The notes beneath the pieces were generated by a model that was not told the origin of the DNA, made no database searches, and was given only the letters and a program-made list of their open reading frames with translations. DNA of 64,000 nt from Nocardia yamanashiensis NBRC 100130. GTDB taxonomy: Bacteria > Actinomycetota > Actinomycetes > Mycobacteriales > Mycobacteriaceae. Location of the stretch: the NCBI RefSeq assembly GCF_001613325.1, contig NZ_BDCD01000013.1:186001-250000 (forward strand), in the 5' to 3' direction. Positions 18,255 through 64,000 of the stretch are shown one piece after another (position 1 is the stretch's first letter; every line of letters starts with the position of its first letter). Both the position numbers and the translations under genes were made by a program.

Positions 18255-19751
18255 ATGGCCGAGTCAGCACAGCGACGAACGGCGGCGCACACCGGCGCGC
18301 ACCGGCCCAAGGTTTTGACGTCCTACGACCCGCGCACCGGCGAAACCGTCGGCGATTACGCGGTGATGGGAGCGGGCGAACTGACCCGCACCGTGCGCTC
18401 CGCGCGCACCGCCCAACAATGGTGGGCCACAATCGGTTTCGATGCCCGCAAACGCTGGCTGCTGGACTGGAAGCGCAGCATCGCGCGCGGCACCCGGGAA
18501 CTGGTGGAGCTGATCAGCAGCGAGACCGGCAAACCGCGTATGGACGCCGCCATCGAGGTGACTCTGGCTGTGGAGCAGCTGGATTGGGCGGCCCGGCGCG
18601 CCGAGCGCGTCCTGCAGCGGTCGCCGCGCACGCCGCGGTTCGCCCGGAATCCGCAGGGGGCCATCGGATATCTGCCGCTGGGCGTGGTCGGCGTGCTCGG
18701 CCCCTGGCACAATCCCGTTCTCACCCCGATGAATTCGATCGCCGGCGCCATGGCCGCCGGGAACGCGGTGGTGTTCAAACCGAGCGAGCTGACTCCCGGC
18801 GTCGGCGTCTGGCTGGCCGACGCCTGGACCCGGCTGTCGCCGAATCAGCCTGTGCTGCAGGTGGTCACCGGCGACAGCTCGACCGCGGCGGCGCTCTGCA
18901 AGACCCGGGTGGACCGGATCTCCTACAGCGGCTCGGCCGCCGGGGCCCGCGAGGTGACGGCGCTGTGCGCGCAGGCCGGCACCCCGGTGACCCTGGAACA
19001 GAGCGTGCGCGGGGCCATGGTGGTGCAGGTGGACGCGCGGCTCGACACCGCCGCCGCGGCGGCCGTCTACGGTGCGATGGCCCATGCCGGGCAGCAGCCG
19101 GCCGGGGTGCATCGCGTCTATGTCGCCGATTCGGTCTACGAACCGTTCCTGGCGCTGGTCGCCGAGCAGGCCCGCCGCCTGCGCCCGGGCGCGGACCGGC
19201 GCGCCACCTACGGTCCGATGACCCTGGACACCAGCATCGACGTGGTCCGCCGCCAGGTCCGCGATGCGCTGAGCCGGGGCGGGCGGGCCGTGGTCGGCAG
19301 CCTGGAATCGATTCGCGAGCCGTATATCGAGCCGATCGTGCTGACCGATGTGCCCGATGTGAGCACCGCGGTGACCGGCGAACCGACCGGCCCGGTGCTG
19401 ATCGTGAGCCGGGTGGCGGATATGGACGAGGCCGCCGAGCGCGTCAATGCCGTCGAACGAACCGGCGAGAAGCCCGCTCCGGTAGCGGTTTTCACCCGCG
19501 ATGTACGCAGCGTGCCCGAGTTCGCCCAGCAGTTGCGCACCGAACTGGTGACCGTCAATGCCACGCCCGTGTACGGCGTGTCCGGGCCCGGCCGCATCCG
19601 CGATCCGCGCATGCTGCGGGAATTCGCTCGCGCCCAGGCCATTTCGGACGGGCGCTATCGCGATCCGGTGTTCAGCAGTTTCGACAACAACCCCCGCCGG
19701 CTCCGGATGGCGCGGGCGCTGTTCCGGATGCGGCACCGAGTCTGGCGATGA
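18255..19751 (+). CDS. Aldehyde dehydrogenase-fold protein lacking the catalytic Cys
   Basis: A 498-residue ALDH-superfamily protein of normal length and overall plan. The NAD-binding region includes VFKPSELTPG. The usual active-site elements are altered. The oxyanion Asn segment PWNYP is PWHNP. The Glu motif LELGGK is LEQSVRG, with the Glu kept at about residue 247. The catalytic-Cys motif GQxC is GQQPAG at residues 279-284, with Pro282 in place of Cys. No Cys is nearby. The reading frame is intact, so this is not a broken gene. It may be a non-catalytic binding or structural protein. Its substrate or partner is unknown. A GGAGAGG site supports ATG 18255. Confidence 0.85.
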   Translation: MAESAQRRTAAHTGAHRPKVLTSYDPRTGETVGDYAVMGAGELTRTVRSARTAQQWWATIGFDARKRWLLDWKRSIARGTRELVELISSETGKPRMDAAIEVTLAVEQLDWAARRAERVLQRSPRTPRFARNPQGAIGYLPLGVVGVLGPWHNPVLTPMNSIAGAMAAGNAVVFKPSELTPGVGVWLADAWTRLSPNQPVLQVVTGDSSTAAALCKTRVDRISYSGSAAGAREVTALCAQAGTPVTLEQSVRGAMVVQVDARLDTAAAAAVYGAMAHAGQQPAGVHRVYVADSVYEPFLALVAEQARRLRPGADRRATYGPMTLDTSIDVVRRQVRDALSRGGRAVVGSLESIREPYIEPIVLTDVPDVSTAVTGEPTGPVLIVSRVADMDEAAERVNAVERTGEKPAPVAVFTRDVRSVPEFAQQLRTELVTVNATPVYGVSGPGRIRDPRMLREFARAQAISDGRYRDPVFSSFDNNPRRLRMARALFRMRHRVWR

Positions 19752-19752
19752 G

Positions 19753-21012
19753 TTAGTCCCCCGCGCGCTCGGCGTGCGCGCCGAGCAGCACCGCGTTCAT
19801 CAGCGCCGCCACCCGGGCCAGGTTCTCCCGGCGGCCGTCGAAGCGGATGCGGCGGCCGACATCGATGACCTGTGCGATGGCGGCGTGCACCCGGAACCGC
19901 GCCTCCACCTGGTCGCCGTCCAGCAGGTTCGCCCATTCCAGGACGTTCTGCCGCTGGATGGAGCGCAGCCGATGCTGTTCGGAGGCGGGCAGATTCGAGA
20001 ATTCGGAGAAGTACACCGGCAGGATCTCGGGCATGGCGAAGGTCATGCGCGCGAACCGGGCGGCAATGTGCACGGCCGCGTCGGACCGGCTGGTGGATTC
20101 CGCGAGCGCCTCGGCATTGGCGATGGCCACCCGCTCCCCCGTGCGATGGAACGCCGCCGCCAGCAGATCGGCCTTGCTGCTGAAGTACCGGTACACGCTG
20201 GAGGCGTTGATGCCCGCCGCCGCGCCGATCTCCTCGATGCTGGCCTCGTGGTAGCCCTGCCGCCCGAAGATCCGGATCGCCTCGGTGAGCAGCTGTTCGC
20301 GTTTCGAAATGACCGGCAGCCCACGCAGATCGGGTTCGCCGGTGGCCGGCGGCGGGGCGGGCGGCAGCTCGGTGCGCAGCAGATCCCAGCAGATCTCGTC
20401 GATCAGATTCAGCAGCCGGGTGGTGGACAGCGCGGTCCGGTGCGCGGTGATGGAGCCGATGGCGCTGAGCACCGCGGCCGCGCGCAACATGACATCGGCC
20501 GGATCCGCGTCCGGGTACAGCGCGGCGATGGCCGCGGCGACGGTCTCGTGCAGTTCGGCGTAGATCACCCGGATGCGGGCCCGGTCCTCGCGTTCCAGGT
20601 ATCGCCGCTCCCACCGGTACAGCCCGCCCTCGCGGCGCACGTCCACCGTGTACTCGGCGATGCCGCGGATCAGCGTGGTGAGTCGCGGTTCCGGTTCCAG
20701 GTTCGGATCGTCGGCGCTGCGGGCGGCGTCCAGCAGCTGCTGTGCGCCCCCTTCGGCGGCGGCCACCAGCAGCGCGTACTTATTGCGGAAGTGCCGGTAC
20801 AGCGCGGGCCCGGAAATGCCGACCTCGGCGGCGATCTCGTCCACGCCGACCGGGTGATATCCCCGCTCGGCGAAGGCTCGAGCGGCTACCCTGACGATTT
20901 GCGCCTTGCGGTTCTTGGGCCGCCGGCGCGGGCCGGGTTCGCTGTCCGATCGCCCCGCCGGGCTGTTGGATCGCACCGAAGCGAGTGCGGCCTCGCTGCG
21001 ATCGACGACCAT
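19753..21012 (-). CDS. Tandem TetR-family regulator (two TetR units in one chain)
   Basis: A 419-residue protein made of two TetR-like units. The first helix-turn-helix is at about residues 35-80 (DEIAAEVGISGPALYRHFRN). The second is at about residues 235-280 (EEIGAAAGINASSVYRYFSS). Each is followed by a helical ligand-binding-like region. Single TetR proteins are about 200 residues and act as dimers, so this chain may behave as a built-in heterodimer. It is divergent from an enoyl-CoA hydratase gene across a 126-bp gap, so fatty-acid or acyl-CoA metabolism is a reasonable guess for its target. GGAGAAGGAG precedes ATG 21012. Confidence 0.88.
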   Translation of the reverse strand: MVVDRSEAALASVRSNSPAGRSDSEPGPRRRPKNRKAQIVRVAARAFAERGYHPVGVDEIAAEVGISGPALYRHFRNKYALLVAAAEGGAQQLLDAARSADDPNLEPEPRLTTLIRGIAEYTVDVRREGGLYRWERRYLEREDRARIRVIYAELHETVAAAIAALYPDADPADVMLRAAAVLSAIGSITAHRTALSTTRLLNLIDEICWDLLRTELPPAPPPATGEPDLRGLPVISKREQLLTEAIRIFGRQGYHEASIEEIGAAAGINASSVYRYFSSKADLLAAAFHRTGERVAIANAEALAESTSRSDAAVHIAARFARMTFAMPEILPVYFSEFSNLPASEQHRLRSIQRQNVLEWANLLDGDQVEARFRVHAAIAQVIDVGRRIRFDGRRENLARVAALMNAVLLGAHAERAGD

Positions 21013-21044
21013 GCGGTTTCTCCTTCTCCGAGCGGCACCGGCTG

Positions 21045-21074
21045 TTGACAGTGCCGGACGAATCCCCCTAAGTT
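21045..21074 (+). promoter_or_regulatory. Candidate sigma-A promoter of the enoyl-CoA hydratase gene
   Basis: TTGACA (21045-21050), an 18-bp spacer and TAAGTT (21069-21074) lie 65 bp before ATG 21139. The nearby stretch GTTAACCACAATTCGCACAGTTGAAC has only weak dyad symmetry and may be where the divergent TetR protein binds. Confidence 0.4.
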
Positions 21075-21138
21075 AACCACAATTCGCACAGTTGAACACA
21101 TTCGTGGCATTGTCGCCGCGCATTCACCGGGAGCAGCC

Positions 21139-21933
21139 ATGAGCAATACCGCGACCACGCCGGGCTACACCGCGATTCAGGACGGCCGGGTGCTCCGGAT
21201 CACCATCACCAACCCCCGGCGTAAGAATGCCATCGATTACGACACCATGTGGGGGCTCGGCGATACCGTGCTCGCGGCGGCCGCGAACCCGGACGTGCGG
21301 GTCATCGTGCTGACCGGCGCGGGCGGGGACTTCTGCACCGGCGCGGACCTGGCGGCGAGTCCGGGTGAGGCCGAGCGCGGCATCACGCCGGAGATGACCA
21401 TGGCGTGCGCCAATCGCATGATCAAAGCGGTGGTGGAGGCGCCCATTCCGGTGATCGCCCGGGTGCGCGGCGCGGCGGCCGGGGTGGGCGTGGCGTTCGC
21501 GCTCGCCGCGGATCTCACCTATGCGTCCGAAGAGGCGTACCTGCTGCTGGCTTTCATCAATATCGGCCTGATGCCCGATGGCGGCGCGGCGGCCCTGGTG
21601 GCCGCGGCGGCGGGTCGTCCGCTGGCCGCCGAAATGGCGTTGCTGGGCGATCGCCTGCCCGTGGCCAAGGCGGTCGAGCACGGCCTGATCACCGGCGTGT
21701 ACACGCCCGAGGAACTCGACGCGAAAGTCGAAGCGGCCGCGGCCAAGATCGCCGATGGCCCGCGCCGCGCGCTCGAACTCACCAAGCGCGCCCTCAACCT
21801 CGCCACCCTCACCGCCCTCGACGGCGTCCTCGCGGCCGAAGCCGACGGCCAGGCGGAACTCCTGCGCCACCCCGATTTCGCCGAGGGCGCCGCGGCCATG
21901 CTCCAAAAACGCAAGCCCGTCTTCACCGCATAG
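21139..21933 (+). CDS. Enoyl-CoA hydratase/isomerase family protein
   Basis: A 264-residue crotonase-fold protein. Its oxyanion-hole elements are present: GAGGDFCTGADLAAS at about residues 55-70 and RVRGAAAGVGVAFALAADL at about 110-130. The position of the first catalytic Glu of true hydratases (usually GGGxE) is occupied by AGVGVAFA. The second-Glu region includes EEAYLLLAFINIGLMPDGGA, where the usual ExxxG stretch is recast. It may therefore be an isomerase- or thioesterase-like member rather than a standard hydratase. The motif PDGGA in place of PxGG(T/S) is common in mycolata paralogues. It is divergent from the tandem-TetR gene. ATG 21139 follows GGGAG. Confidence 0.85.
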   Translation: MSNTATTPGYTAIQDGRVLRITITNPRRKNAIDYDTMWGLGDTVLAAAANPDVRVIVLTGAGGDFCTGADLAASPGEAERGITPEMTMACANRMIKAVVEAPIPVIARVRGAAAGVGVAFALAADLTYASEEAYLLLAFINIGLMPDGGAAALVAAAAGRPLAAEMALLGDRLPVAKAVEHGLITGVYTPEELDAKVEAAAAKIADGPRRALELTKRALNLATLTALDGVLAAEADGQAELLRHPDFAEGAAAMLQKRKPVFTA

Positions 21934-21943
21934 CCGGAAAACG

Positions 21944-22018
21944 GAACGGGCCCGCACCTGAAGGCGCGGACCCGTTCGTCGTACGCGGAGAGCACCGGCC
22001 CCCTGCGCCGGTTCTCTC
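21944..22018. terminator. Two hairpins between convergent genes
   Basis: First stem: GAACGGGCCCGC (21944-21955) with GCGGACCCGTTC (21966-21977), one C-A mismatch. Second stem: GAGAGCACCGGC (21988-21999) with GCCGGTTCTCTC (22007-22018), one mismatch. They separate the enoyl-CoA hydratase and mntH ends and can serve either strand. Confidence 0.75.
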
Positions 22019-22036
22019 AGAGTCTGTGCGGCGCAA

Positions 22037-23281
22037 TCACTTCCCGGTCACCGTCAGGTAGATCAGCGCGACATTGAGCACGCTGATGATGGCCGCGACC
22101 AGCCACGCCAGCCCGGTGGTGACGCGGTGGTTCACGTCATTGCCCATGAGCACGCGGTCACTGGTGAACCGCACCAGCGGAATCAGCGCGAACGGGATGC
22201 CGAAGGACAGCACCACCTGCGAAATGATCAGCGCCCGCGTGGGATCGATGCCCGCGGCGAGCACCACCAGCGCCGGGATCAGCGTGATGAGCCGCCGGAA
22301 CAGCAGCGGAATGTGCCGGTGCAGCAGGCCCTGCATGATCATGGCCCCCGCGTACGCGCCGACCGAGGTGGAGGCCAGGCCGGAGGCGAGCAGGCCGACC
22401 GCGAGCAGCAGTCCGGCCGCCGGGCCGAGCACATCGGTCACCGCGGCGTGCGCGGATTCCAGCGAATCCACATCCTCGCGCCCGCGCAGCGTGTTCGCCG
22501 CCATCAGCAGCATGGCCAGGTTCACCGTGCCGGCCAGCAGCATGGCCAGCCCGACGTCGTAGCGGGTGATCTTCAGCAGCCGGGCGCGCGCCGGTCCGGG
22601 TTCCGGGCTGCCGTGCCGGTCGCGGGCCAGCCCGGAGTGCAGGTAGACGGCGTGCGGCATGACGGTCGCGCCGATCATGGCGGCGGCCAGCAGCACGCTC
22701 TCGGTGCCGTCGAAGCGCGGCACCAGCCCGCCGATGGTGCCGGACACCGAGGGCGGCGAGATGAACACGGAGGCCAGGAAGCCGATGGCGATGATGCCGA
22801 GCAGTCCGACGATGACCCGTTCGAACGGCTTCTGCCCGCGATGGTTCTGGATCATCAGCAGGAACAGCGACACCACGCCGGTGATCACACCGCCCAGCAG
22901 CAAAGGCAGCCCGAACAGCAGGTTCAGCGCGATGGCCCCGCCCACCACTTCGGCGAGATCCGTTGCCATGGCGACGGTTTCGGCCTGCCCCCAGTACGCC
23001 AGCCGCATCGGCCGGCTCGCCTTGTCCCGCACCGCCTCGGGTAGCGACATACCCGTCACCAGCCCCAGCTTGGCCGACAGGAACTGCACGAGCCCCGCCA
23101 TGACATTCGCCATGACGATGACCCAGACCAGTAGATATCCGAACTGCGCCCCGGCGCTGATATTCGAGGCGACATTGCCCGGATCCACGTACGCGATAGC
23201 GGCGACGAAGGCTGGGCCGAGCAGAACCGAAGCCGCTCTAGCGCGCTGAAACTTGCCGCGGGGTTCTGCCAAGGTGGTCAC
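22037..23281 (-). CDS. mntH: NRAMP-family Mn(II)/divalent metal transporter
   Basis: A 414-residue NRAMP transporter with about 11 membrane helices. The metal-binding signatures are intact: DPGN in AIAYVDPGNVASN (TM1) and MPHAVYLHSGL (TM6), whose Met and Asp/Asn residues bind Mn(II). The protein imports Mn(II) or Fe(II) with protons across the cytoplasmic membrane. The start is GTG at 23281. A DtxR-like box lies just upstream (23290-23306), suggesting metal-dependent repression. The gene is single, flanked by hairpin terminators. Confidence 0.95.
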   Translation of the reverse strand: MTTLAEPRGKFQRARAASVLLGPAFVAAIAYVDPGNVASNISAGAQFGYLLVWVIVMANVMAGLVQFLSAKLGLVTGMSLPEAVRDKASRPMRLAYWGQAETVAMATDLAEVVGGAIALNLLFGLPLLLGGVITGVVSLFLLMIQNHRGQKPFERVIVGLLGIIAIGFLASVFISPPSVSGTIGGLVPRFDGTESVLLAAAMIGATVMPHAVYLHSGLARDRHGSPEPGPARARLLKITRYDVGLAMLLAGTVNLAMLLMAANTLRGREDVDSLESAHAAVTDVLGPAAGLLLAVGLLASGLASTSVGAYAGAMIMQGLLHRHIPLLFRRLITLIPALVVLAAGIDPTRALIISQVVLSFGIPFALIPLVRFTSDRVLMGNDVNHRVTTGLAWLVAAIISVLNVALIYLTVTGK

Positions 23282-23289
23282 AACAATAG

Positions 23290-23306
23290 TTTACGGCTAA
23301 CCGAAC
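23290..23306. promoter_or_regulatory. Candidate DtxR/MntR-type metal-regulator box upstream of mntH
   Basis: TTTACGGCTAACCGAAC contains GGCTAACCGAA, which matches 10 of 11 positions of one half of the IdeR/DtxR consensus (GGCTAACCTAA). The other half matches poorly. It lies 9 bp before the GTG start of mntH, where a bound repressor would block transcription or initiation. Confidence 0.35.
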
Positions 23307-23431
23307 TTTTTGTTCAGCCCCTCCCCCCAAAACGAAACCGCTGGACCCACACAACCTTCACAATCCGATCGGTCGGTACGAAGACCCCGCTACGTAACCT
23401 CTCCACCGCGCGCCTTCCCCCAACAACGACC

Positions 23432-23463
23432 ACGCCCCCGACCGCTTTTGCGGTCGGGGGCGT
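23432..23463. terminator. Perfect 14-bp hairpin with TTTT loop
   Basis: ACGCCCCCGACCGC (23432-23445) and GCGGTCGGGGGCGT (23450-23463) pair perfectly around TTTT. The hairpin lies just after the end of the mycolyltransferase-like gene on the minus strand and is its probable terminator. Confidence 0.75.
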
Positions 23464-23486
23464 GTCTTGCTTTTACAGCGCGGGCG

Positions 23487-24575
23487 CTACAGCCCGAGCC
23501 CGCGGGCCAGCACCGGCCACGAGTTCATGAACTCGTCGTTCCAGTAACCCCACGAGTGGGTGCCGCCGGAGCGGAAGTTGTAGGTCGCGGGGATGCCCAG
23601 CGAATCCAGCTTCGACTTCAGGTTGGCGGTGCAGTAGTTGGTGCCCGCCTCGATGGCCCCGCCGATGATCAGCTGGTTGGCCAGGCCGTAGGCGCCGGGC
23701 AGCGCGTACTGACCGTTGAGGGTGTCGTACTGGCCGGGCAGCCCGTTGCCGGTGGAGATGTAAAGCTCGGTGCCACGCAGCTTTTCGGCGTTCACGACCG
23801 GATCGTGCGCGGCCCACTCGGGCGAGTTCTCCTCGCCGTACATGTTCTCCAGCTTGCCGCCGCCCCAGGTCTCGACCGTGAGGCGCATGAACTCACGGCC
23901 GACCGGGTCGGCGAACTGCGCGCAACCGGAGTAGGCGGCCGCGGCCTTGAACAGGCCCGGCTTGACCTCGGGCAGCTGCAGCACGGTGGTGCCGGAGGTG
24001 GAGATGCCGGCGACGGCGTTGACGCCGTTGGTGCCGAGCGCGCCCTCGATCAGCGGCGGCAGTTCCTCGGTGAAGAACGTCGTCCACTTGTTGCGGCCGA
24101 GCGTCGGGTCGTCGTTCTGCCAGTCGGTGTAGTAGCTCCACTTACCGCCGATGGGCTGAATGACGTTCACGTCTTTGTCGGCGAGGAAGCCGTTGACGAT
24201 ATTGGTCTTCTTCACCCAGGAGGCGTCGTCTTGACCGCCGCCCGCGCCGTTGAGCAGGTACAGCACCGGGCGCGGCACCGAGGCGTCGGCGGGACGCTGC
24301 ACGTCGACCGGGTAGGTGGCGTCCATGGCCGCGGAGTAGACGTAGAGCCGGATGTTCCGGCCGTCCTTCATCTCGGCCTTGGTGATCTTCGACCCGTCCG
24401 GGGCAACGGGATCGGCCAGCAGCTTCTTGCTGTCGATGATCGGGTCAGCGGACGCGGAGGTCACGCCGACGCCGGACACCAGACCGGCGAGCACCGCTGT
24501 GGCGGCTACGAAGGCCGCGGCGCGCGCACCGCGGCGGCGGTTCGCGACGCCACTCCGGACATGTCGACGAATCAA
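23487..24575 (-). CDS. Antigen-85-like mycolyltransferase/esterase
   Basis: A 362-residue exported alpha/beta hydrolase of the antigen 85 (FbpA-C) group, which moves mycolic acids onto trehalose and arabinogalactan in the cell envelope. A long signal peptide ends near VTSASA-DP (about residue 44). VLYLLNGAGGGQDDASWVK is the usual DGxxA/G region. The nucleophile elbow is AGISTSGTT with Ser192, instead of the common GLSMxG. The C-terminal GGTHSWGYWNDEF supplies the catalytic His. The start is TTG at 24575, with AAGGTG 7 nt upstream; a GTG nine codons in is an alternative. It lies 121 bp after the NRPS-1 stop on the same strand. Co-transcription is possible but no link is shown. Confidence 0.88.
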   Translation of the reverse strand: MIRRHVRSGVANRRRGARAAAFVAATAVLAGLVSGVGVTSASADPIIDSKKLLADPVAPDGSKITKAEMKDGRNIRLYVYSAAMDATYPVDVQRPADASVPRPVLYLLNGAGGGQDDASWVKKTNIVNGFLADKDVNVIQPIGGKWSYYTDWQNDDPTLGRNKWTTFFTEELPPLIEGALGTNGVNAVAGISTSGTTVLQLPEVKPGLFKAAAAYSGCAQFADPVGREFMRLTVETWGGGKLENMYGEENSPEWAAHDPVVNAEKLRGTELYISTGNGLPGQYDTLNGQYALPGAYGLANQLIIGGAIEAGTNYCTANLKSKLDSLGIPATYNFRSGGTHSWGYWNDEFMNSWPVLARGLGL

Positions 24576-24696
24576 TGTTTCGCACCTTCATCTCGTGTCG
24601 ATTTACTGGCTGACGAGCACTAACCGGGTTCTCCGGACGGTAGCCGCACCCCGACAGACCATACGGCCTGACTCATCGCCGCGATAGCGCTGAATG

Positions 24697-38826
<14,130 letters not shown>

Positions 38827-39025
38827 GCCGGTGCTCCCGCGTACATCGTGTTCCACTGTTCCCCGGCCACCCGAACCATGAACCGCTGCCTCATCCCTTG
38901 CCGTCGTACCCTGCGCGCATGCTGAAGCACACATCCTGATCCATCGAATCAAGCTGCGCCAACCGTTACCCAACAACAAGGAACGGTCTCGCTGCATACG
39001 GTAGCTTCCCCGCGGCGGTCGAGCG
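38827..39025. other. Intergenic region between NRPS-2 and NRPS-1
   Basis: About 200 bp with no gene. An inverted repeat ACCGTT (38962-38967) and AACGGT (38982-38987) is visible. No U-tailed terminator is seen, so readthrough from NRPS-2 into NRPS-1 is plausible. Confidence 0.5.
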
Positions 39026-57970
<18,945 letters not shown>

Positions 57971-58497
57971 GAACTCTCCCCAAGTCCCTTGCCGCGCACG
58001 GCATACTGCACCGCGCATCATTCTTCGGCAATCTTCCGGTTCACGCCAAACGACGATTCATGTCACGGCAGGGACTTATTGCGCCAAAACCGGCAAATGC
58101 GAAAACAATTCCAGCCGGTAACAAAGGCCGACCGCGCACCACCAGCCTCGATGCGATGACTTAACGGCCGATCGATGCGATGCCTATGATCAGGGAAAAC
58201 TATCGCAGTGACCCACTGCACATCCGGCTCGGGAGAGTACTGAATCGGCCCCGATTCCTATGTAGGGGTAACTATTTCGGTCGTGTTTCAGGCCGGTGTA
58301 TAGGTCTCTATATCGGTCACCGTATCCGTCACGGTATTGGCCGCCCGAGTAACTTACTCACCGGGATACTCGCCATTACTCCATAGACTGGCCCGAATTA
58401 TGTTGTCCTAAACAAATTTGGTTCTGTGCGATCACCATCGGCGATCGCACAGAACCAAGTTCGATGGCGGATACCCCGCCGGTCGTTCAGCGCGGCG
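57971..58497. promoter_or_regulatory. AT-richer upstream region of NRPS-2
   Basis: About 530 bp without a gene. The stretch 58140-58400 is clearly richer in A+T than the rest of the window and probably holds the NRPS-2 promoter. It contains two inverted repeats. GAGTAA (58347-58352) and TTACTC (58354-58359) flank one C. ACCGT (58319-58323) and ACGGT (58331-58335) are 7 bp apart. Related short repeats (TCGGTCAC, CCGTCAC) occur nearby. Exact -10/-35 boxes are not assigned. Confidence 0.5.
58418..58458 (-). terminator. Intrinsic terminator of NRPS-3
   Basis: TTGGTTCTGTGCGATC (58418-58433) and GATCGCACAGAACCAA (58443-58458) form a perfect 16-bp stem with a 9-base loop. On the minus strand it is followed by ATTTGTTTAGG, a T-rich tail. 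It starts 40 bp after the NRPS-3 stop, so NRPS-3 and NRPS-2 are probably separate transcripts. Confidence 0.85.

Positions 58498-64000
<5,503 letters not shown>

Noticed and set aside
23282..23431. Manganese riboswitch (yybP-ykoY type) before mntH
   Set aside because: The start codon follows the putative promoter too closely and the conserved riboswitch sequences are not seen.

Overview
The window is about 70% GC DNA from a mycolic-acid actinomycete, most likely Nocardia. The evidence is the mycobacterial-style S10 ribosomal operon, an antigen-85-like mycolyltransferase, an EspC/DUF1023 type VII-associated operon, a DrrABC-type exporter and Nocardia-like giant NRPS genes. No rRNA, tRNA, CRISPR array, transposase or integrase was recognised. 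This is read by eye from one strand copy; no database search was run.

Layout. 1-1060: a MarR regulator and a VOC-fold protein, preceded by four direct repeats. 1077-1667: an unknown protein with a Cys-rich tail. 1668-2114: non-coding, with about 60-bp degenerate palindromic repeats and the strong terminator of the S10 operon. 2115-7381 (minus): rpsJ-rplC-rplD-rplW-rplB-rpsS-rplV-rpsC-rplP-rpmC-rpsQ. 7382-12068: a small secreted protein, a DUF4442 hotdog protein, and a four-gene minus-strand operon (YbaB-like, EspC/WXG-like, DUF1023 hydrolase, lipoprotein) that looks like a type VII-secretion effector locus. 12187-15239: a CrtL-type lycopene cyclase, a convergent SDR protein and a lipoprotein. 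15262-17947: an ATPase plus two ABC-2 permeases. 18255-23281: an aldehyde dehydrogenase relative lacking its catalytic Cys, a tandem-TetR fusion, an enoyl-CoA hydratase and an NRAMP Mn transporter. 23487-24575: the antigen-85-like enzyme.

24697-64000 (minus) is an NRPS locus with three giant genes. NRPS-3 (58498-64000, 5' end outside the window) has a C-domain fragment, an extra C-domain C-lobe, a Thr-type A domain, T, C, and a truncated A domain without a P-loop. NRPS-2 (39026-57970, 6314 aa) is A-T-(C-A-T)x5-TE plus a roughly 65-residue stump of a condensation-superfamily domain. NRPS-1 (24697-38826, 4709 aa) is A-T-(C-A-T)x3-TE, an acidic linker and a full epimerase-like domain whose catalytic His-His is Ala-Asn. 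NRPS-1 and NRPS-2 are clear paralogues over their first three modules, and each starts with A and ends with TE. They may therefore be two separate lines making a tetra- and a hexapeptide, or NRPS-3 may feed NRPS-2 through a module split between proteins. Each of the three chains carries a C-terminal domain that appears catalytically dead. This is the most unusual feature of the window.
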